From Mycolicibacterium neoaurum VKM Ac-1815D (GTDB lineage: Bacteria; Actinomycetota; Actinomycetes; Mycobacteriales; Mycobacteriaceae): a DNA stretch of 64,000 nucleotides. The notes below the pieces were generated by a model. That model saw nothing but the letters and a program-made list of their open reading frames with translations. It made no database searches and had not been told where the DNA came from. Of the stretch, positions 17,541-25,100 are shown one piece after another. Location: NCBI RefSeq assembly GCF_000317305.3, contig NC_023036.2:4092001-4156000 (forward strand), read 5' to 3'. Every line of letters begins with the position of its first letter. Position 1 is the first letter of the stretch. Made by a program: the position numbers and the translations under genes.

Positions 17541-18023
17541 TCAGGCCGGCGAGATCGCCGCAGACATGACGTTGACGGCGCTGACGAGCGCGTCGATGAG
17601 GTTGCCGTCGCGCAGCGATCCGAGCGCCGCGGAGATCCCCAGCGGTGCGGCGGTCTCGGCGCCACGGCCCTTGACCTCGGAGCCATAGACGACCTCGATC
17701 GCCTTCTGGTTCGGCGAGACGGCCAGCAGCACCGCGTTGTCGGCGGTCGGCACCTTGGCCAGGATCTCGCGGGCGGTGGCCGCGGTATCGGCACCGAGGT
17801 CACCGATGAACACCGCGAACCGTGCCTTGGCGTAACGCGATCCGTACTTCAGTGCGTTGTCAAGGGCGACCAGGTCCTTCACCGAGAACGGGTAGTGCAC
17901 CGAGAGTTCGCCGGGCTCGGTGACACCGGAGATGCGCCCGCTACTGGTCAGCGCGTAACCGTAGGGCAGGTCGACATCGGTCGTCGTCCTGGCGATCTCG
18001 TTGGTATGGCTACCACTTGCCAC
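17541..18023 (-). CDS. DUF5130 protein, probable bcc-aa3 supercomplex-associated factor (PRSAF1-like)
   Basis: A 160-residue protein matching the mycobacterial Rv2468c/MSMEG_4692 family. From memory, structures of the M. smegmatis III2-IV2 respiratory supercomplex placed the products of MSMEG_4692 and the adjacent ctaJ as associated subunits; the fold resembles TPM domains. A conserved core runs from LPYGYALTSSGRISG to AVFIGDLGADTAA and VLLAVSPNQKAIEVVYG. GTG 18023 is chosen: GGGAGG lies eight bases upstream, while GTG 18032 sits directly on that Shine-Dalgarno. The gene overlaps ctaJ by 14 bases, implying coupled synthesis. Confidence 0.78.
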   Translation of the reverse strand: MASGSHTNEIARTTTDVDLPYGYALTSSGRISGVTEPGELSVHYPFSVKDLVALDNALKYGSRYAKARFAVFIGDLGADTAATAREILAKVPTADNAVLLAVSPNQKAIEVVYGSEVKGRGAETAAPLGISAALGSLRDGNLIDALVSAVNVMSAAISPA

Positions 18024-18240
18024 TTGCGCCACCTCCCACCGTCACGTGATCGCCGTGGCCGCCATGGCCATGGTCGGCAGGCTCGTCTGCGGCCCACAGG
18101 ATCGGATCGTGGGTCCACTCGTCGCCGAGTTTGTATGACTTCGGGTGCGGTCCCTTGTGGCGGTAGGCCAACGCGGCCAACACCAGAAACAAGACCAGCG
18201 GGACCCCACCCAACAGGGAATGGGTAAGTGCTGTGCTCAC
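18010..18240 (-). CDS. ctaJ: aa3-type cytochrome oxidase small subunit CtaJ
   Basis: A 76-residue single-pass membrane protein: helix at about residues 10-26 (GGVPLVLFLVLAALAY), then KGPHP, WTHDPILWAA and a His/Gly-rich tail (DHGHGGHGDH). This pattern fits CtaJ, an accessory subunit of the actinobacterial cytochrome aa3 oxidase in the bcc-aa3 supercomplex. The start is GTG 18240 at the probable +1 of a leaderless transcript (TAGGTT box at 18247-18252). It overlaps the DUF5130 gene, another proposed supercomplex protein. The His-rich tail could bind metal, which is speculation. Confidence 0.75.
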   Translation of the reverse strand: MSTALTHSLLGGVPLVLFLVLAALAYRHKGPHPKSYKLGDEWTHDPILWAADEPADHGHGGHGDHVTVGGGASGKW

Positions 18241-18246
18241 ATGCCA

Positions 18247-18252
18247 AACCTA
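18247..18252 (-). promoter_or_regulatory. -10 box of a leaderless ctaJ transcript
   Basis: On the minus strand TAGGTT (TANNNT) ends seven bases before the G of GTG 18240, the spacing for transcription starting on the start codon. No Shine-Dalgarno precedes this GTG. Confidence 0.5.
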
Positions 18253-18265
18253 GCGCAAGCCTCGG

Positions 18266-18910
18266 TCACGCCGCGCCTTCACCCAGATATCTCATCCAGG
18301 CCGGATCGAGTTCCTTCACCGAGGACAACAGCCGCCAGTGCTGTCCCTTCGGCGGCATCGGTGCGGCACGCAGCGACCAGCCCAGCTCGGAGAGCAACCG
18401 ATCGGCCTTGCGGTGGTTGCAGGCCGAGCACGCCGCGACGCAATTCTCCCAGGAATGCTCGCCACCTCGGCTGCGCGGAATGACGTGGTCGACGGTGTCG
18501 GCCTTACCGCCGCAATAGGCGCACCGGAACCTGTCCCGATGCATCAACGCCGCCCTGGTCATGGGGATACGTGCCCGGTAGGGCACGCGGACGAAGGTCC
18601 GCAACCGGATCACCGAGGGCACCACGATGGTGCGGGTGGCGGAGTGGATGACGGGCCCGCTGGGGTCGTCGTGCACGACATCGGCCTTACCGCACATGAG
18701 CATGATGACCGCACGCCGCATCGGCAGCGCGGTCAGCGGCTCATAGGTGGAGTTGAGCAGTAGGACCCGACGTCGACCCCACACCGAACCGTGATGGACG
18801 GCCGTTGCGATATCGGCAACCTGCAGGGAGCGCGCGCCGGTAGAACCGACCACGGCCGTGGAGCTCTGGTAGCCCGCTCGTCGAGCAGGGCTTTTCGTGC
18901 GCTGCGACAT
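18266..18910 (-). CDS. HNH endonuclease (Rv2469c type)
   Basis: A 214-residue protein. An N-terminal half with NSTYEPLTALPMRRAVIMLM is followed by a canonical HNH domain at about residues 125-180: FRCAYCGG, DHVIPRSRGG with intact catalytic His, the Asn in SWENCV, and ACSACNHRKADR. This family is widely conserved in actinobacteria next to respiratory or glbO genes; its biological substrate is not established. ATG 18910 is chosen for GGAGG seven bases upstream. It is divergent from glbO across about 150 bases that contain a CTGGTCA/TGACCAG inverted repeat. Confidence 0.88.
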   Translation of the reverse strand: MSQRTKSPARRAGYQSSTAVVGSTGARSLQVADIATAVHHGSVWGRRRVLLLNSTYEPLTALPMRRAVIMLMCGKADVVHDDPSGPVIHSATRTIVVPSVIRLRTFVRVPYRARIPMTRAALMHRDRFRCAYCGGKADTVDHVIPRSRGGEHSWENCVAACSACNHRKADRLLSELGWSLRAAPMPPKGQHWRLLSSVKELDPAWMRYLGEGAA

Positions 18911-19063
18911 TCGTCCTCCGCAGGACAGTCCACCACGATTTGTCATCGCTCGCACGGCAATTTCACCGGTGTTCGCTGGTCAGTCGGGTGAACTTCCGGT
19001 GACCAGCCTGTTGGGCGCACCAAGCGGCGGGCTGCGCAGCCTGCGCGAACCGGATCGGGAACA

Positions 19064-19468
19064 ATGGGTGCGGTGACCCAGCCGCAGCATTCGTTCTACG
19101 ACGACGTCGGTGGCCACGAGACGTTCACCGCGATCGTGGCCAAGTTCTACGAACTGGTGCGCGAGGACGAGATCCTGCTCCCCCTCTATCCCGAGGACGA
19201 TATCGACGGCGCCGAGGAACGGCTACGGCTGTTCCTCGAGCAGTACTGGGGTGGGCCGCGGACCTACTCCGATCGACGCGGGCATCCTCGGCTACGGATG
19301 CGCCACGCACCGTTCCGGATCGGATTCCTGGAGCGCGACGCCTGGCTGCGCTGTATGCACACCGCGGTCGCCTCGATCGACTCACAGACACTGGACGACC
19401 GGCACCGCAAGGCGCTGCTGGACTACTTCCAGATGGCCGCCGACTCGATGGTGAACTCGGCATTCTGA
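19064..19468 (+). CDS. glbO: truncated haemoglobin O, group II
   Basis: A 134-residue 2-on-2 globin that binds O2 and related ligands and is linked to respiration at the membrane in mycobacteria. Conserved features are FYDDVGG at the N-terminus, LRLFLEQYWGGPRTY (CD/E region with the distal Tyr), RHAPFRIGFLERDAWLRCMHTA with the proximal His, and WLRCM with the G8 Trp typical of group II. GTG 19073 is an alternative start. The stop TGA shares one base with the ATG of aglA (TGATG), so the two are translationally coupled, as in M. tuberculosis. Confidence 0.93.
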   Translation: MGAVTQPQHSFYDDVGGHETFTAIVAKFYELVREDEILLPLYPEDDIDGAEERLRLFLEQYWGGPRTYSDRRGHPRLRMRHAPFRIGFLERDAWLRCMHTAVASIDSQTLDDRHRKALLDYFQMAADSMVNSAF

Positions 19469-20997
19469 TGCACCACCCGACATGGTGGTCGCGGGCGGTG
19501 TTCTATCAGATCTACCCACGGTCGTTCGCCGACAGCAACGGCGACGGGGTCGGCGACCTCGACGGCATCACCGCCCGGATGGACTACCTGGCCGCGCTCG
19601 GCGTACAGGCGCTGTGGCTCAACCCGGTGATGGTCTCGCCGATGGCCGACCACGGATACGACGTGTCCGACCCGCGCGATATCGACCCGCTCTTCGGTGA
19701 CCTGGCCGCACTGGACGGGTTGGTGGCGGCGGCCCATGACCGCGGTATCCGGGTGACCATGGATCTGGTGCCCAACCACGTCAGCTCGGCACATCCGTGG
19801 TTCGTCGAGGCGCTGGCCGATCCGTCCCGGCGCGACCGGTTCATCTTCCGCGACGGCACCGGAGCCGACGGTGCGTCACCGCCCAACAACTGGGTGTCGA
19901 TCTTCGGCGGTCCGGCCTGGACCCGGGTGCCCGACGGGCAGTGGTACCTGCATCTGTTCGACTCGGCCCAGCCGGATCTGAACTGGGAGCACCCCGAGGT
20001 GTTCGCCGATATCGAGGCGACACTGCGGTTCTGGCTGGACCGCGGCGTCGACGGGTTCCGCATCGATGTGGCGCACGGGATGGCCAAACCGGCCGACCTG
20101 CCGGACATGGACCTGACCGAGAATCGCTTGCTGCGCAACAAGGCCGACGATCCGCGGTTCGACGATGACGCGGTGCACGATATCCACCGGTTCATCCGCC
20201 GGGTGCTCGACGACTATCCGGATGCGGTCACCGTCGGCGAGATCTGGGTGCACGGCAACGAGCAGTTCGCCAAGTACCTGCGGCCCGACGAACTGCACCT
20301 GGGCTTCAACTTCCAACTGGTGCAGGCCGATTTCGCCGCCGACGCGGTGCGGACGGCCATCGACAACTCACTCGCCGCGGCCGCACTGGCCGGCGCGCCA
20401 CCGACCTGGACCTTGTCGAATCACGATGTGGTACGAGAGGTCTCGCGCTACGGCGACGGTGCCGTCGGCCTGGCGAGGGCGCGGGCGATGGCGCTGGTGA
20501 CGCTGGCGTTGCCGGGTTCGGTGTTCGTCTACAACGGCGCCGAACTGGGCCTGCCGAATGTCGACCTGCCCGACGAGGTGCTCCAGGATCCGGTCTGGGA
20601 GCGTTCGGGCCGCAGCGAGCGGGGGCGCGACGGCTGCCGCGTGCCGATACCGTGGAGCGGCTCGCACCCGCCTTACGGGTTCGCCGCGACTGCGGACACC
20701 TGGTTGCCGATGCCCGCCGGCTGGGAATCGCTGACCGTGCAGGCGCAGTCCGGTGACCCGTCGTCGACGTTGGAGCTCTACCGACGCGCGATCGAGTTGC
20801 GCTCCGCCCGAACGGAGTTCTCCGGTGATGGTGTCGAATGGATTGGGCCTCAGACATTTCGGCGCACCGGCGGACTGATGTGCGTGGTCAACACCGGCGA
20901 CGCGCCGTTGCCGCTGCCGGCCGGCGAGGTGCTGCTGGCCAGCGGACCCCTCGCCGACGGCGCCCTGCCACCGGACACCGCCGCCTGGGTGGTGTGA
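19468..20997 (+). CDS. aglA: alpha-glucosidase, GH13
   Basis: A 509-residue cytosolic glycoside hydrolase. It has the (beta/alpha)8 core with GH13 regions: DLVPNHVS (I), GFRIDVAHG with the Asp nucleophile (II), TVGEIWV with the acid/base Glu (III) and LSNHDVVRE (IV). The N-terminus WWSRAVFYQIYPRSFADSNGDG is typical of oligo-alpha-1,6-glucosidases and maltases. It would cleave malto-oligosaccharides or isomaltose. It is coupled to glbO by the TGATG junction. Its stop codon is the left tip of a palindromic repeat shared with the convergent neighbour. Confidence 0.93.
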   Translation: MHHPTWWSRAVFYQIYPRSFADSNGDGVGDLDGITARMDYLAALGVQALWLNPVMVSPMADHGYDVSDPRDIDPLFGDLAALDGLVAAAHDRGIRVTMDLVPNHVSSAHPWFVEALADPSRRDRFIFRDGTGADGASPPNNWVSIFGGPAWTRVPDGQWYLHLFDSAQPDLNWEHPEVFADIEATLRFWLDRGVDGFRIDVAHGMAKPADLPDMDLTENRLLRNKADDPRFDDDAVHDIHRFIRRVLDDYPDAVTVGEIWVHGNEQFAKYLRPDELHLGFNFQLVQADFAADAVRTAIDNSLAAAALAGAPPTWTLSNHDVVREVSRYGDGAVGLARARAMALVTLALPGSVFVYNGAELGLPNVDLPDEVLQDPVWERSGRSERGRDGCRVPIPWSGSHPPYGFAATADTWLPMPAGWESLTVQAQSGDPSSTLELYRRAIELRSARTEFSGDGVEWIGPQTFRRTGGLMCVVNTGDAPLPLPAGEVLLASGPLADGALPPDTAAWVV

Positions 20998-21045
20998 TTT
21001 CGGCGCGCTCGCGATCGGTGAGCGAGCGTCGGCGCGCCGAAATCA
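20995..21045. repeat. REP-like palindrome, copy 1, spanning two convergent stop codons
   Basis: The arms TGATTTCGGCGCG (20995-21007) and CGCGCCGAAATCA (21033-21045) are a perfect 13-bp inverted repeat, with an inner CTCGC/GCGAG stem (21008-21012 with 21022-21026). The first TGA is the stop of aglA; the last TCA is the stop of the minus-strand gene. The same arms recur at 60441-60489. Confidence 0.9.
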
Positions 21046-21705
21046 GCGCAGCACCAGCGCCGGGTCGCCGAGACGCCGATAGACGCTGCCGAACCGGGCA
21101 TCGATGCGCAGCCAGGCCGGGTGGGCACGCACCCGCACGATCTCATCGGAGGCCAGCACATCGGCATTTGGCGGAAGGAAACCCATCGCCGTCAGCGCGA
21201 ACACACAGCGCATCGGGATGCCGACACTGGACTCCCCCTCGCTGACGGCCAGCACCTCCTGGTCCAACAACGACGCGGGCGGGCCGTGCGCGCTGCTGTG
21301 TTCCTTGGCCAACGCCGTCCCCCGTTCGGCGAGGTCGAGGATCGCCCAGGCGGGCACATCGTCATAGTGGGCGAAACCGGTGTCCGGCGGCAGCACACCG
21401 CGCCACGCCGAATCCATTGCGTAGCCCGGTTCGACGAAACCCGTTGCGTCCATGGCGGGCAACGTCCGTGACAGCGTGTCGGCACCGGCAGACAGATCGG
21501 TCGGGCGGACCCGGCCGTCGACCACCCGGCAGGCCAGCACGTCGAAGCCGGTCGACACCCAGGCCACCACCTTGCCGGTGCCGGTGCGTTCCCGGAACCG
21601 GATCACCGCCGCGTCGTCGAGGCGCAGCGAGCGGTCGACGAAGGTCGCGAGATCGTCGCGGTGAGAACCGTTGTCGAGCCAGAGGCCGCGCTCGGGTGAG
21701 CTCAT
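21043..21705 (-). CDS. conserved hypothetical protein (Rv2474c-like)
   Basis: A 220-residue cytosolic protein without recognised catalytic motifs; it resembles the conserved hypothetical that follows the Rv2475c thioesterase in M. tuberculosis. There are no membrane helices or signal peptide. It contains several Asp-rich turns and a conserved-looking PPDTGFAHYDDVPAWAILD segment. ATG 21705 is the best start, though the Shine-Dalgarno is weak; a TTG at 21732 is an alternative. It lies 31 bases downstream of the thioesterase in the gdh-thioesterase cluster. Its stop codon is the right tip of the palindrome at 20995. Confidence 0.75.
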   Translation of the reverse strand: MSSPERGLWLDNGSHRDDLATFVDRSLRLDDAAVIRFRERTGTGKVVAWVSTGFDVLACRVVDGRVRPTDLSAGADTLSRTLPAMDATGFVEPGYAMDSAWRGVLPPDTGFAHYDDVPAWAILDLAERGTALAKEHSSAHGPPASLLDQEVLAVSEGESSVGIPMRCVFALTAMGFLPPNADVLASDEIVRVRAHPAWLRIDARFGSVYRRLGDPALVLR

Positions 21706-21736
21706 CTGGTGTGCTGTCTGCTCTTCGCGCAAGCGC

Positions 21737-22150
21737 TCATCGCCGGAACCGCTCCAGGTACTCACGGTGGTGCGGCAGCAACCGCACCAACTTCTGTTGG
21801 GCGATGTTGAACGCCACCAGCTGGGTCTCGGCGATGACGGCCGGTTTGGAGTCCGGATCGGCACCAGCGGAGCGCACCTCATAGCCCAGGGTGAAGTCGA
21901 CCGTGCGCAGCCGGTTCACCCAGATGGTCACCTGCAGCGGCGAATCCATCAGCCGGACCTGGCCCTTGTACTTGACGTTGACCTCGGCGATCAGCAGGCC
22001 GATGGTGTCGATGTCGTTGACGAAGGGCTCGTGCAGGAAGGGCACCCGCGCCTCTTCCAGCAGCGTGACCATGGTGGCGTGATTGACGTGCTGGTACATG
22101 TCGATATCCGACCATCGCACAGCCACCGGCGTGACAAAACGTTCAGCCAC
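21737..22150 (-). CDS. acyl-CoA thioesterase, 4HBT hot-dog fold
   Basis: A 137-residue single hot-dog domain thioesterase that should hydrolyse acyl-CoA. The motif VRWSDIDMYQHVNHATMV with the catalytic Asp matches the 4-hydroxybenzoyl-CoA thioesterase type, and LLEEARVPFL follows on the long helix. The start is GTG 22150, which overlaps the last eight bases of gdh and suggests coupling. The family match is Rv2475c. Chain-length preference cannot be read from the sequence. The gdh-thioesterase-hypothetical order is conserved in mycobacteria, without a known metabolic reason. Confidence 0.9.
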   Translation of the reverse strand: MAERFVTPVAVRWSDIDMYQHVNHATMVTLLEEARVPFLHEPFVNDIDTIGLLIAEVNVKYKGQVRLMDSPLQVTIWVNRLRTVDFTLGYEVRSAGADPDSKPAVIAETQLVAFNIAQQKLVRLLPHHREYLERFRR

Positions 22151-25100
22151 TTGTCCCCGTTCCCGAAGTCCTTGTCATGCTACGAATTTGGCGGGCCGCC
22201 ACCGACAGCGTGGCGAGGTCGCGCTGCCCCTCGGACTGGATCTCGTCGAGCGTGCGCTGTGCGCGGTCGACCCGGGAGCTGTTGGTGAACTCCCACTCCT
22301 CGATCTTCTGCTCACCGGTCTCGTCCGGCTCGCCGACCGCCAGCACATCGAAGCACAGCGCCCGCAACGAACCGTAGATATCGTCGCGGATGGCCAATCT
22401 CGCCAACGAATGCCAGCGATCATCGCGTTCCAGGCCCGAGATCGCGGTCAGCAGACCGTCGATACCCAGGTGATCCATCAACGCGAAATAGGTGTCGGCC
22501 ACCTCCACGGCGTCCCGGTCGGCGATATCGGCGATGTCGATGACGTCGAGCAGGCTGTACCGGTACAGGCCGTTGGCCACCGTGTAGGCCAGTTCCTTGG
22601 ACACCCCTTGGGCCTCGAACTCACCGGATTCCTTTGCCACGATGGCCTTGTCGTCACCGCGCAGCCATTGCGGCATCAGCGGGGTCAGCGTGGCCACCTG
22701 CTCGGCGAAGCGGTTGATCTCCGCACCGACGGCCAGCGGCTGCGGGCGGTAGTTGACCAGCCAGCGTCCCGCCCGGTCGATGAGCCTGCGCAGATCAAGG
22801 GTCATCCGGTCGGTGACGGCGGTAGGCAGTCCACCGATCCCGGCCTCCTTGATATCCCGCCACACCTCGCCGACCTTGAAGATGGCATCGGTGGCGGCGT
22901 AGGCGCGCACGGCGTCGACCGGTCCGACGCCGGTGTCCTCGGTCATCCGGTAGGCGTAGGTGATGCCGCTGGTGTCCACCAGATCGTTGACCAGCATGGT
23001 GGTCACGATCTCCCGGCGCAGCTGATGCGAGCGGATCTCACCGACGAACCGGTCCCGCAACTCGACCGGGAAGTATTGCGGTATCCGCGCCGCGAACACC
23101 TCCTGATCAGGCAGATCGGTGCGCAGCACCTCGTCCTTGAGCGTCAGTTTGACGTGCGCCATCAGGGTGGCCAACTCCGGTGAGGTCAGCCCGATGCCGA
23201 TCTCGCGGCGGCGCAGGATCTCCTTCTCCGAGGGCAGCGCCTCCAGCTCGCGGTTGAGCCCGCGCTCGGTGACGAACTCACGGATCTGACGGGCGTGCAC
23301 GGCCAGCAGGCTGGCCGCGTTCGCCCGGCTGGTGCCCATCAGGTCGTTCTGGTCGATATTGTCGGCCAGCACGAGCCGGCCGACCTCGTCGGTCATCGAC
23401 ATCAGCAGCTCGGTGCGCTCGTCGGCACTGACCTTGCCGGTGGTGACCAGGGAGTCGACCAGGATCTTGATGTTGACCTCGTGATCGGAGCAGTCCACCC
23501 CGGCCGAGTTGTCCAGCGCGTCGGTGTTGATCCGGCCGCCGGCCAGATCGAATTCGATACGACCGCGCTGTGTCACCCCGAGGTTGCCGCCTTCCCCGAC
23601 GACCTTGACGCGCAACTGGTTTCCGTTGACGCGCACCGCGTCGTTGGCGCGGTCGCCCACATCGGCGTCGGATTCGGATTCGGCCTTGATATAGGTGCCG
23701 ATGCCGCCGTTCCAGAACAGGTCCACCGGCGCGAGCAGGATGGCCTTCATCAGGGCGGGCGGGGTCATCTCCTGCACGCCGTCGGGCAGGCCGAGTACCT
23801 CCCGCACCTGCGCACTGATCGGGATCGACTTCTGTGCGCGGCTGAACACCCCGCCGCCCTCGCTGATCAGGCGGGTGTCGTAGTCGGCCCAGCTGGACCG
23901 CGGCAGCGCGAACATCCGCTCGCGTTCGGCCCACGAGGCCGCCGGATCGGGATCGGGGTCGAGGAAGATGTCCCGGTGGTCGAAGGCCGCGACGAGCCGG
24001 ATGTGCTTGGACAACAACATACCGTTGCCGAACACGTCACCGCTCATATCGCCGACGCCGACGACGGTGAAGTCCTGGGACTGGGTGTCCACCCCGATCT
24101 CACGGAAGTGCCGCTTCACCGATTCCCAGGCACCTCTGGCGGTGATCCCCATCGCCTTGTGGTCGTAGCCGACCGAACCGCCGGAGGCGAAGGCGTCACC
24201 GAGCCAGAAACCGTAGGATTTCGCGACATCGTTGGCGATATCGGAGAAGGTCGCGGTGCCCTTGTCCGCGGCGACCACCAGATAGGCGTCGTCGCCGTCG
24301 CGGCGTACCACCCCGGCGGGGGTGACCACCTCACCGGTGGACTTGTCGACGTTGTCGGTCAGGTCGAGCAGCCCCGAGATGAACAACCGGTAGCAGGCCA
24401 CGCCCTCGGCGCGGGTGGCATCCCGGTCGACGGCCGCGTCACCGGTGGGCACCGGCGGCGACTTGACCACGAACCCGCCCTTAGCGCCGACCGGAACGAT
24501 GACGGCGTTCTTGACCGCCTGCGCCTTGACCAGACCGAGGATCTCGGTGCGGAAATCCTCACGGCGGTCCGACCAGCGCAGCCCGCCACGGGCGACGAAG
24601 CCGAACCGCAGGTGCACGCCCTCGACGCGCGGCGAGTAGACGAAGATCTCGAATTTGGGCCTTGGCAACGGCAATTCGTCGATCAGGCCGGGGTTCAGCT
24701 TGAACGACAACACATCCTGGGCCCGCGCCGAATCCGGCGATCCGACGAAATAGTTGGTGCGCAGGGTGGCCTGCACCAGACTGGCGAAGGCCCGCAGCAC
24801 CCGATCGGTGTCCAGGCTGACCAGCGCGTCGATATCGGCCGCGACGGCGGCCGCGGCGGCCTGGGCGTCCAGCGTCCGGCCGGATTCGGCGAGATCGGCC
24901 TCCGGGGTGAACAGCGCCTCGAACAGTTCGACCAGCGACCGCGCGGTGCTGGGATTGCCGTTGAGAACCCCCTCGACAAAGGACTGGCTGTACGGAAAAC
25001 CGGCCTGGCGAAGGTATTTCGCGTAGCCACGCAGGATGGTCACCTGTTGCCAGGTCAGACCGGCGCGCAGCACCAGTTCGTTGAAGTGGTCGATCTCGGC

